The position numbers and the translations under genes were made by a program. From contig QNDV01000141.1 of the NCBI GenBank assembly GCA_003646045.1, forward strand, positions 1 through 6,217: 6,217 bases of DNA, written 5' to 3'. Source of the stretch: a bacterium (GTDB taxonomy: Bacteria > Krumholzibacteriota > Krumholzibacteria > LZORAL124-64-63). The notes below the pieces were generated by a model. That model worked only from the letters and a program-made list of their open reading frames with translations, searched no databases and was not told the DNA's origin. Each line of letters opens with the position of its first letter. Within the stretch, counting starts at the first letter, position 1. This document shows, one piece after another, positions 1-5,798 of this stretch.

Positions 1-307
1 AACGCCTGGCCGGACGAGCCATGGCCGACCATGCGCCGTCATCGCCCCGGGGAGCGATCAGGAGGATCTCCACCCGGCCACCGGTATCGACCCGCCGTGT
101 GGCCAGCCTGGCGGGCAGGACCGTGCTCTCGTTCAGGACCAGCAGGTCACCCGCCGCCAGGACCTCGCCCAACTCGTCGAATACCCGCTCGCCCACCGGA
201 CCATGGCCAGGTTCCGCCAGCAGCAACCGGCTGTCCCCGCGCCTGGCCACCGGCTCCTGGGCAATAAGTGCGGCAGGAAGGTCGAATTCGTAGGGGTTGT
301 TGGTCAC
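1..307 (-). CDS. queA: S-adenosylmethionine:tRNA ribosyltransferase-isomerase QueA, N-terminal part
   Basis: QueA transfers and isomerises the ribosyl part of S-adenosylmethionine onto preQ1 in the anticodon wobble position of GUN tRNAs, giving epoxyqueuosine in the cytoplasm. The visible 102 residues match the family's N-terminus: an FDLP motif near residue 8, LIAQEPVARRGDSRLLL (14-30), GDLLVLNESTVLPARL (53-68) and TGGRVEILLI (75-84). The family is about 345 residues long, so roughly 70% lies beyond the left edge. The start is a choice: GTG at 307 has AAGG nine bases upstream and places the FDLP motif at the usual distance from the N-terminus. An in-frame ATG at 328 would add seven residues (MDPRQPA) but has no recognisable ribosome site. 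The gene follows ruvB by 28 nt (7 nt with the ATG) and is probably the next operon member. The family call is firm; the start is less certain. Confidence 0.93.
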   Translation of the reverse strand, partial: MTNNPYEFDLPAALIAQEPVARRGDSRLLLAEPGHGPVGERVFDELGEVLAAGDLLVLNESTVLPARLATRRVDTGGRVEILLIAPRGDDGAWSAMARPARR

Positions 308-335
308 CGCTGGTTGCCTTGGGTCCATGGGCGGC

Positions 336-1361
336 TCAGAGGAGTTCGCCCTGGCCACCGCCGGCGGGCGGTGTCAGGCCCAGATGGGTCCAGGCGTGGG
401 TTGTCGCTTCCCGGCCCCGTGGTGTTCGCATCAGCAGGCCCGACTGGATAAGGAAAGGTTCCACCATGTCCTCCAGGGTGTCGATTTCCTCCCCCAGGCT
501 GACGGCCAGGTTCTGGATCCCCACCGGGCCACCACCGAAGTGCTCGCAGACCAGGGAGAGATAGCGTCGGTCCAGGGTCTCCAGACCCAGGGCATCCACA
601 CCCAGCTGCGTCAAACCCGAGTCGGCCACGGGACCGTCGATATGGTCATTACCCGCCACCTGGGCAAAATCGCGTACCCGTCGCAGCAGCCGGTTAGCCG
701 CCCGCGGCGTACCTCTGCTGCGACGTGCGATCTCCAGCGCACCCTGCTCATCGATACCGATGCCCAGGATCCCCGCCGAGCGCGTGACGATGACGGACAA
801 CTCGTCCGGAGGATAGAAATCCAGGTGGCAGACGATGCCGAAGCGGCTGCGCATGGCCGGTGTGATCAGGCCGGCCCGCGTGGTGGCCCCGATCAGGGTG
901 AAGGGATCGAGTTGCAGGTTGAAGTGTCGCGCATTGGGACCCTTGTCGATGATCAGCTCGACGCGCCAGTCCTCCATGGCGGGATAGAGGTGCTCCTCGA
1001 TGACGCGGCCCAGGCGGTGAATCTCGTCTATGAAGATCGCCCGCCGATCCGTCTGCTCGCTTAAAAGGGCGATCAACTCGGCGGCATTGGTGAAGGCCGG
1101 TCCGCTGGTCAGGCGGATTTCCAGGTCCATTTCCGCGGCCACGATCTGGCTGAGAGTGGTCTTGCCCAGTCCCGGTGGACCGTGCAGCAGGACATGGTCC
1201 AGCACCTCGCCGCGCTGGCGGGCCGCCTCGATGAAGACGCGCAGGTTGCGCTTTACGTCCTCCTGGCCGACAAAATCGTCAAGGGTGCGCGGACGCAGGC
1301 CGACGTCCGGTTCCCGGTCGAGAGCCTGCTCCTTGGGGTCGGTCAACCGCTGTTCTTCCAC
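336..1361 (-). CDS. ruvB: Holliday junction branch migration ATPase RuvB
   Basis: RuvB is the hexameric AAA+ motor that pulls DNA through the RuvA-bound Holliday junction during recombinational repair. The 341 residues are full length for the family. Visible motifs are the RuvB signature LRPRTLDDFVGQ (22-33), Walker A GPPGLGKTT (61-69), Walker B IFIDEIHRL (109-117), the YPAMEDW element (126-132), sensor 1 GATTRAG (158-164), the arginine-finger segment RSRFG (171-175) and the sensor 2 region GTPRAANRLLRR. A C-terminal winged-helix region follows, including HFGGGPVGIQNLA. The start codon is GTG at 1361, preceded by GAGGA at a five-base distance. That site abuts the ruvA stop codon, and only 10 nt separate the two genes, so translational coupling with ruvA is likely. 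The extreme C-terminus is Gly-rich and unremarkable. No key residue appears missing. Confidence 0.98.
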   Translation of the reverse strand: MEEQRLTDPKEQALDREPDVGLRPRTLDDFVGQEDVKRNLRVFIEAARQRGEVLDHVLLHGPPGLGKTTLSQIVAAEMDLEIRLTSGPAFTNAAELIALLSEQTDRRAIFIDEIHRLGRVIEEHLYPAMEDWRVELIIDKGPNARHFNLQLDPFTLIGATTRAGLITPAMRSRFGIVCHLDFYPPDELSVIVTRSAGILGIGIDEQGALEIARRSRGTPRAANRLLRRVRDFAQVAGNDHIDGPVADSGLTQLGVDALGLETLDRRYLSLVCEHFGGGPVGIQNLAVSLGEEIDTLEDMVEPFLIQSGLLMRTPRGREATTHAWTHLGLTPPAGGGQGELL

Positions 1362-1371
1362 GCCCGTCCTC

Positions 1372-1959
1372 TCAGATAACGCGCAGTGCCGCGCGCACCC
1401 AGTGTTCCATGTTCTCGCTCACGGCGGGATCCTTCTCGCGTACCCGCATTAGAGCCGCCTCGGCCCTGATCGCCGGCAGTCCCATGGCCCCCAGGACGGC
1501 GACAGCCTCGGGCAACGGCCCGGCGGATGTGGTAGTTCCGCCGGTACCGGCAACCAGTTCCGGCACCCGCTGCCCCAGTTCCACCACCAGACGGGCCGCA
1601 CTCTTCTTGCCGATGCCGGGCAGGCCGGCCAGGGCCTTTTCGTCACCCAGGCGCAGATGGCCTGCGATATCCTCGGGGTGGGCCCGCGACAACATGCCCA
1701 GAGCCACCTTCGGGCCGATGCCCGACACCGAGATCAGCAGCCGGAACATCTCCCGTTCGGTGACGTCGACAAAACCGTACAACGACCACGCGTCTTCTCT
1801 CACCGCCAGATGGGTCCACAAACGTACCGTTTCACCGGGAACAGGCAACCGCTCCGCACAGAGTGCGGAGACCTGTACGTCCAGCCCCATGCCACCACCG
1901 ACCTGCACCACGATGGCGGTGCCGCCGCTGACGAGAATTCCGTCGAGAAACGCTATCAT
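1372..1959 (-). CDS. ruvA: Holliday junction branch migration complex subunit RuvA
   Basis: RuvA forms the tetramer that holds the four-way DNA junction open and docks RuvB on both sides. The 195 residues are close to the usual length of about 200. The N-terminal OB-fold domain covers about residues 1-62, beginning MIAFLDG. Two helix-hairpin-helix motifs follow, VSGIGPKVA (78-86) and LPGIGKKSA (113-121). A flexible Gly/Thr-rich linker (about 135-149) leads to the RuvB-contacting domain III (150-195). Two adjacent ATG codons occur at 1962 and 1959. I chose 1959 because AGG then lies six bases upstream, against three for the first ATG, and the protein then begins MIAFLDG as homologues do. ruvC lies 78 nt upstream, the widest gap in the train; ruvB follows after 10 nt. 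Confidence 0.97.
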   Translation of the reverse strand: MIAFLDGILVSGGTAIVVQVGGGMGLDVQVSALCAERLPVPGETVRLWTHLAVREDAWSLYGFVDVTEREMFRLLISVSGIGPKVALGMLSRAHPEDIAGHLRLGDEKALAGLPGIGKKSAARLVVELGQRVPELVAGTGGTTTSAGPLPEAVAVLGAMGLPAIRAEAALMRVREKDPAVSENMEHWVRAALRVI

Positions 1960-1977
1960 CATTGACCTGACGTCCGG

Positions 1978-1993
1978 GGTTCACGGGTTCACG
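1978..1993. repeat. Tandem octamer in the ruvC-ruvA gap
   Basis: The octamer GGTTCACG occurs twice with no spacer (1978-1985 and 1986-1993, plus-strand reading) inside the 78-nt gap between ruvC and ruvA. On the coding strand it reads CGTGAACC twice. It is too short and too few in copies to assign a role. It could be slippage duplication, part of a regulatory site, or chance. Confidence 0.5.
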
Positions 1994-2037
1994 GCATTAT
2001 CCATCATCAGTGTGTCGACCGCCAGCGGGATCAACGG

Positions 2038-2514
2038 TCAGGCGTAGGCACGTCCCGCGCGACCGGAATGGGCCAGGGCCACGGCCAGAGCGTCGCTCTG
2101 GTCCAGGGGAGGTTCCTGTTGCAGGCGCAGCAGACGCATGACCATGAAGCGTACCTGTTCCTTGGCTGCGGCGCCGTTGCCGGTCACGGCCTGCTTCACC
2201 TCCCGCGGCGCATACTCGCTGACAGCCAGCCCGGCCTGCGCCCCGGCCAACAGGATAGCGCCCCGGGCGTGGCCCAGGATAAGTGAACTGCGGGGATTCC
2301 TGGCGTTGAAAAGGGCCTCGACCGCCATGACATCCGGATCGTTCGCTGCAATGACTTCAGTCAGGCTCGTGTATATGGTGAGCAACCGCTCGGCGAGTGG
2401 CGCCTGCGAGCGGGTCCGGATGACACCACCGGCCAACATGCGAACGACCGGCCCGGTGCTGACCACACCGTATCCGGTCGCCAAGGATCCGGGATCGACC
2501 CCCAGAACGATCAC
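2038..2514 (-). CDS. ruvC: Crossover junction endodeoxyribonuclease RuvC
   Basis: RuvC is the metal-dependent dimeric nuclease that cuts symmetric strands of the Holliday junction after RuvAB branch migration. The 158 residues are slightly short of the E. coli protein (about 173), the difference being at the C-terminus. All four acidic catalytic residues fall at the E. coli positions: Asp7 (VLGVDPG), Glu66 (MAVEALF), and Asp138 and Asp141 (DQSDALAVALAH). The central NPRSSLILGHARGAILLA stretch (73-90) is also typical of the family. The start is GTG at 2514, with GGAGG at 2527-2523 eight bases upstream. A longer in-frame ORF upstream to 2592 overlaps the yebC coding end and has no ribosome site, so it is rejected. 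yebC ends 16 nt upstream, and the ribosome site sits just after its stop codon. Confidence 0.97.
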   Translation of the reverse strand: MIVLGVDPGSLATGYGVVSTGPVVRMLAGGVIRTRSQAPLAERLLTIYTSLTEVIAANDPDVMAVEALFNARNPRSSLILGHARGAILLAGAQAGLAVSEYAPREVKQAVTGNGAAAKEQVRFMVMRLLRLQQEPPLDQSDALAVALAHSGRAGRAYA

Positions 2515-2530
2515 GCGTTCGACCTCCGAA

Positions 2531-3286
2531 CTACAATTTCTCCTCGATCTCCGCCAGCAAATCGTCGTCGATGTCGAAGTTGGCCGAGACACCGCTCACA
2601 TCGTCGAGGTCGTCCATGGCGGTGACCAGCTTCATCAGCGTGGATGCATCGCCACCCTCGACCTTGACCAGCGTATTGGGAATCTGAGCCAGTTCCGCCG
2701 AGGTTACCGGCAGGCCGCCCTCGCGCAGGGCCTCGGCCACGGCGTGCAGGTCGCCCATCTGCGTGGTGACGGTGATGATGTCGCCTTCCTCTTCCACGTC
2801 ATCGGCGCCGGCTTCGATGGCCGCATCCATGGCGGTTTCCAGGTCGCAACGTTCACCGTCCAGTATTACCAGCCCCCGCCGGTCGAAGATGTAGGACACA
2901 CAGCCGTTGGAACCCAGGTTACCGTTGAACTTGGTGAACGCGTGCCGGACCTCCGCCGTGGTGCGATTCTTGTTGTCGGTGGCACATTCCACCAGCACGG
3001 CCACACCACCGGGGCCATAGCCCTCGTAGGTGACTTCCTCGATGATCATGCCCTCGATCTCGCCGGTGCCCCTCTTGATGGCCTTGTCGATGGTATCGTT
3101 GGGCATGTTGCTGCCGCGGGCGGTCTGCACCGCCGACCGCAGGCGCGGATTCGCCTCGATATCACCCCCGCCCTGGCGGGCGGCAATGGTCAACTCGCGA
3201 ATCAACCGCGTGAACACCTTGGCCCGCTTGGCGTCCTGGGCACCCTTGCGGTGCTTGATATTCGCCCACTTGGAATGTCCGGACAT
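2531..3286 (-). CDS. yebC: YebC/PmpR family protein (DNA-binding regulator or translation factor)
   Basis: The 251 residues are full length for the YebC/TACO1 family. The N-terminus MSGHSKWANIKHRKGAQDAKR (1-21) is the family signature. NMPNDTIDKAIKRGTGE (60-76), EGYGPGGVAVLVECATDNKNRT (88-109) and GNLGSNGCVSYIFDR (122-136) follow. The C-terminal part is very acidic, ending DIDDDLLAEIEEKL. Members have been described as transcriptional regulators, including of quorum sensing and of the ruv genes. Some bacterial and mitochondrial members have more recently been described as translation factors relieving stalls at proline-rich stretches. Sequence alone does not decide which applies. AGGAG overlaps the stop codon of the upstream EF-G-like gene, five bases before the ATG, with an 8-nt gap, indicating coupled translation. 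The position directly upstream of ruvCAB is the classic context. Confidence 0.97.
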   Translation of the reverse strand: MSGHSKWANIKHRKGAQDAKRAKVFTRLIRELTIAARQGGGDIEANPRLRSAVQTARGSNMPNDTIDKAIKRGTGEIEGMIIEEVTYEGYGPGGVAVLVECATDNKNRTTAEVRHAFTKFNGNLGSNGCVSYIFDRRGLVILDGERCDLETAMDAAIEAGADDVEEEGDIITVTTQMGDLHAVAEALREGGLPVTSAELAQIPNTLVKVEGGDASTLMKLVTAMDDLDDVSGVSANFDIDDDLLAEIEEKL

Positions 3287-3294
3287 GGCCTCTC

Positions 3295-5388
3295 CTATTC
3301 CTCGACGGTCGCCTGCTTCCGGTGCTCGGCCACCAACCGCGCCTGGACGTCACCAGGTACCTCCGCATAGTGGGAGAATTCCATGGTGAAGGTGCCGGTC
3401 CCCTGGGTGAAGGACCGCAGGCTGGTGGCGTACTGGTACAGTTCGTCTTCCGGTATGTTGGCCGTGACCACCTGGTAGGGACCATCCGCATCGCTGCCCT
3501 GGATGGCGCCGCGCCGCGTGGAGATATCCCCCATCACGTCGCCCATGTAGGCCTGGGGCACGACGATGCGTACGGTCATGATCGGTTCAAGGATCACGGG
3601 GCGCAGCTTGTCGGTCTCCTCCTCCACCGCTCCCTTGAGCGCCTTGCGGGCGGCCATCTTGAAGGCTGCCTCGCTGGAGTCCACGTTGTGGTAGGAGCCG
3701 AAGAAGAGGGCGCACCTGACATCCACCATCTCGTAGCCGGCGATCAGGCCCTCGACCAGGGTCTCGCGACAACCCTTCTCCACGGCGGGTATGAATTTGT
3801 TGGGTACCACGCCGCCCACGATCTCGTTGGCGAATTCGAAACCCTCGCCGCGGGGCATGGGTTCGACCCGCAGGTGCACGTCGCCGAACTGGCCACGACC
3901 ACCGGTCTGCTTCTTGTGACGCCCCTGCTTCTCGGCGGTCCCGCGTACCGTCTCCTTGAAGGCGATGCGCGGCCGCCTCCGCTCCACCTGCACGCCGGTC
4001 TGTTTCTTGAGCTTTTCGAGAATGAAGGAGGTGTGGATCTCGCCCTGGGTCACCAGGACTGACTGTCCCAACTCGCTCTGGTGGCGCAACTCGAAGGTGG
4101 GATCCTCTTCGTGGATCTTGCCCAGGCCGGCCGCCATCTTGTCCTCGTCGCCACTGGTCACCGGGCGGATGGCATCACCGGCAGTGGGAACGGCATAGAC
4201 GATGGGCGTAAAGGCGAATTCCACTCCCGCCGCCAGGGTCGTGCCGGTGTGGGTGGACTTGAGCTTGGCCGCCACCACGATGTCACCGGGCCCCGCACTG
4301 TCGATCTTCTCTTTCTGCTTGCCCACCACCACATTCATCTGGCCTATGCGCTCGCTGGCGCGGCCATCGCCGCACTTGAGGGTGTCACCGGAATTCAGCG
4401 TGCCGCTGAAGACCCGCAGCCAGGTGATATCGCCACCCTGGGCCTCGTACTGGCGCTTGAAGGCAAAAGCCACCGCTGGACCATCGGCCGCGGGAGTGAA
4501 GACAGCCTCCTCGTCGGTGCCTGGAATGACACCCTTCATCTCCGAGCGTGTGGGGCGCAAGGCACTGGGTATGAGGTTGACCACCGAACGCAACAGGGAA
4601 TGGACACCCACCTCGCTGTCGGCATCCGTCAGGAAGACCGGATATACGGTACCCTCTGCCGTACCTGTCTTCAGACCGGCAATGATGTCCTCCTCGGAGA
4701 GGGTCATCTCCTCGAGGTACTTCTCGGTCAGTTCGTCGTCGGCGCTGGCGGCGGCGTCAATGAGCTGTTCACGGGCTGATTCCACCTGGTCCGCCATGTC
4801 ACCGGGAATATCCACTTCGACGGCCTTGTCACCATCGAATTCGTAGGCCTTGAGATTGATCAGATCGACCACGCCCTTGAACTCCTCGCCGGTACCGATG
4901 GGCAACTGGCAGGGGGCAATACCCGGCACACGGTCACTGAGACCGGCCAGGGTCATGTCGAAGTCGGCGTGTTCCTTGTTCATGCGGTTGATGACGATGA
5001 ACGTCGAAAGGTGGGTCGAACGCACGAAGTTCCACAGGTTCTCCGATGCCACCTCGAAGCCGCCGTCGGCCTTGACCACGAACAGGACCCCTTCCACCAC
5101 GCGCAGTGCGGCGTGCACGTCACCGCGGAAATCATCCACACCCGGTGTATCGATGATGTTGATCTTCGTGCCGTCCAGTTCCGTCCAGGCCAGACTGGCA
5201 CTGATCGTCTGCTTCTTTTCAATCTCCTCTTCAAGATTATCAAAAGCCGAGCTGCCATCATCGACGTTGCCACGGCGTCCGACCTTGCCGGTCACGTGAA
5301 GCATGGCATCGGCCAGACTGGTCTTGCCCACACCGTGGGGAGCAACCAGGGCCACATTGCGGATCTTGTCCATGGAGTAGGTCTTCAA
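3295..5388 (-). CDS. EF-G-like translational GTPase (elongation factor G paralogue)
   Basis: This 697-residue protein has the full EF-G domain order: G domain with G' insert (about 8-280), domain II (about 300-390), domain III (about 400-475), domain IV (about 480-600) and domain V (about 603-680). It resembles the EF-G-like/EF-G-2 branch rather than the str-operon fusA product: the domain III/IV boundary reads KQGRHKKQTGGRGQFGDVHL (487-506). The P-loop (APHGVGKT, 16-23) and the domain IV tip (SYHNVDSSE, 565-573) are intact. G3 reads DTPGVDDF with Val84 in place of the catalytic His, G4 reads NRMN (134-137) instead of NKxD, and the G5 SA[LTF] segment is replaced by LTDAD (253-257). It presumably acts on the ribosome, but the substrate step is unknown. 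I chose TTG at 5388 because GGAGGA lies six bases upstream; the internal ATG at 5373 would sit 21 bases from it. It heads the train, 8 nt before yebC. Confidence 0.93.
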   Translation of the reverse strand: MKTYSMDKIRNVALVAPHGVGKTSLADAMLHVTGKVGRRGNVDDGSSAFDNLEEEIEKKQTISASLAWTELDGTKINIIDTPGVDDFRGDVHAALRVVEGVLFVVKADGGFEVASENLWNFVRSTHLSTFIVINRMNKEHADFDMTLAGLSDRVPGIAPCQLPIGTGEEFKGVVDLINLKAYEFDGDKAVEVDIPGDMADQVESAREQLIDAAASADDELTEKYLEEMTLSEEDIIAGLKTGTAEGTVYPVFLTDADSEVGVHSLLRSVVNLIPSALRPTRSEMKGVIPGTDEEAVFTPAADGPAVAFAFKRQYEAQGGDITWLRVFSGTLNSGDTLKCGDGRASERIGQMNVVVGKQKEKIDSAGPGDIVVAAKLKSTHTGTTLAAGVEFAFTPIVYAVPTAGDAIRPVTSGDEDKMAAGLGKIHEEDPTFELRHQSELGQSVLVTQGEIHTSFILEKLKKQTGVQVERRRPRIAFKETVRGTAEKQGRHKKQTGGRGQFGDVHLRVEPMPRGEGFEFANEIVGGVVPNKFIPAVEKGCRETLVEGLIAGYEMVDVRCALFFGSYHNVDSSEAAFKMAARKALKGAVEEETDKLRPVILEPIMTVRIVVPQAYMGDVMGDISTRRGAIQGSDADGPYQVVTANIPEDELYQYATSLRSFTQGTGTFTMEFSHYAEVPGDVQARLVAEHRKQATVEE

Positions 5389-5394
5389 CGGTCG

Positions 5395-5400
5395 TCCTCC
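5395..5400 (-). promoter_or_regulatory. Shine-Dalgarno site that decides the TTG start of the EF-G-like gene
   Basis: The coding strand reads GGAGGA, six bases before TTG at 5388 and 21 bases before the next in-frame ATG at 5373. The distance fits initiation at TTG and not at ATG. Upstream on the same strand, CCTC (5424-5421) could pair with GAGG of this site, a weak hint of sequestration. Confidence 0.75.
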
Positions 5401-5440
5401 CGCGTCGTAAGGGGGGTCTCGAGGTCTGATGTGTACACCG

Positions 5441-5526
5441 GCCACCGAGTCAAAGACACCCGGCAGTTGCCGGGTCTTCCCGATGGGTGGCACAATCCGG
5501 GCGACTCTCGCACGACTCCAGGTCGT
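5441..5526 (-). promoter_or_regulatory. Predicted structured 5' leader RNA of the EF-G-like gene
   Basis: Read on the minus strand, this part of the leader can fold as follows. A hairpin ACGAC/GTCGT (5526-5522/5516-5512) comes first. A closing stem GAGTCG/TGACTC (5507-5502/5452-5447, five Watson-Crick pairs plus one G-U) surrounds two hairpins. They are CCCGG/TCGGG (5501-5497/5483-5479, 13-nt loop) and AAGAC+CCGGC/GCCGG+GTCTT (5478-5469/5464-5453, AACT loop, 2-nt bulge). The junction has no unpaired linkers. In addition GCCACC in the 13-nt loop (5491-5486) is the exact complement of GGTGGC (5446-5441), which directly follows the closing stem, giving a possible pseudoknot. The pairing was worked out by eye, and GC-rich sequence yields chance stems. 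No known riboswitch class was recognised. Confidence 0.45.
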
Positions 5527-5593
5527 TAACCGGGCTGATCCGATCCCGTCCGGACAACCCGGGCCGGGAAACCGGCTCGAGGGGCGAGGATCA

Positions 5594-5622
5594 ATGGTAA
5601 TCTGCGGCGAAACCCCTGTCAA
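5594..5622 (-). promoter_or_regulatory. Sigma70-like promoter for the EF-G-like/yebC/ruvCAB/queA train
   Basis: The minus strand carries a perfect -35 hexamer TTGACA (5622-5617), a 17-nt spacer and a -10 hexamer TACCAT (5599-5594; four of six bases match TATAAT). Transcription would start near 5587, giving a leader of about 200 nt before the TTG start codon. It is the best promoter match in the region and faces the minus-strand genes. It also argues against any protein start upstream near 5655. Confidence 0.65.
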
Positions 5623-5739
5623 TACGGCCAGTGCGGCAGGGAAAGTTCTGGACACCTCACCGGCGGAACATTAACGTTATTCGGGTCACGGAACCGGCCT
5701 GGACCGGCCGTCCTTGTCGCCATTGCAGCCCCACGCAAG

Positions 5740-5769
5740 TTCCCAACCGTCAGGTTCGCCGGGTATTTT
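5740..5769 (+). promoter_or_regulatory. Weak promoter candidate for the secreted-protein gene
   Basis: TTCCCA (5740-5745) and TATTTT (5764-5769) are separated by 18 nt; each matches four of six consensus bases. The start point would be near 5777, about 22 nt before the ATG. It is the most AT-rich spot upstream of the gene, but the match is modest. Confidence 0.35.
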
Positions 5770-5798
5770 TCCGCGCGACGCCTGGCCGAGGTGATGCG

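Larger units (their letters stand above)
5389..5798. other. Divergent intergenic region
   Basis: This 410-nt stretch separates the divergently read EF-G-like gene and the partial secreted-protein gene. The half nearer the EF-G-like gene is its probable leader, GC-rich and full of inverted repeats; besides the element at 5441-5526 there is a perfect 5-bp hairpin at 5563-5567/5572-5576. The other half holds the 8-bp palindrome TAACGTTA (5672-5679) and a direct repeat ACCGGCC at 5693-5699 and 5703-5709, ten bases apart. Either could be an operator, but there is no independent support. No tRNA, rRNA or mobile element is visible. The reading frame of the EF-G-like gene stays open to 5655, but the translation of that part is low-complexity and does not resemble a protein domain. 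Confidence 0.75.

Noticed and set aside
297..1064. Long plus-strand ORF opposite ruvB (255 codons)
   Set aside because: It is antisense to a full-length, fully conserved ruvB; its translation is low-complexity shadow sequence typical of GC-rich DNA. The same holds for the plus-strand ORFs opposite ruvA, ruvC, yebC and the EF-G-like gene.
1981..2015. Hammerhead-like CTGATGA and a short leader peptide in the ruvC-ruvA gap
   Set aside because: CTGATGA is present on the minus strand, but there is no proper stem II, GAAA or cleavage-site pairing. The eight-codon ORF at 2007-1981 has no ribosome site.
5453..5478. Intrinsic terminator in the divergent region
   Set aside because: The hairpin is strong, but neither side is followed by a convincing T tract (TCTTTGACT on the minus strand, TCTTCCCG on the plus strand). 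Attenuation cannot be excluded.
5441..5526. Known riboswitch in the leader (SAM-I/IV or cobalamin)
   Set aside because: Short look-alikes occur (ACCCGGCAAC as in SAM-I, GCAACTG as in cobalamin elements), but the surrounding conserved core sequences and their order are absent.
5389..5655. Extension of the EF-G-like protein by about 89 residues to an ATG at 5655
   Set aside because: It would run through the -35/-10 promoter and the leader, has no ribosome site, and its translation has no resemblance to an EF-G N-terminus; the P-loop normally lies near residue 20, as it does from the TTG start.
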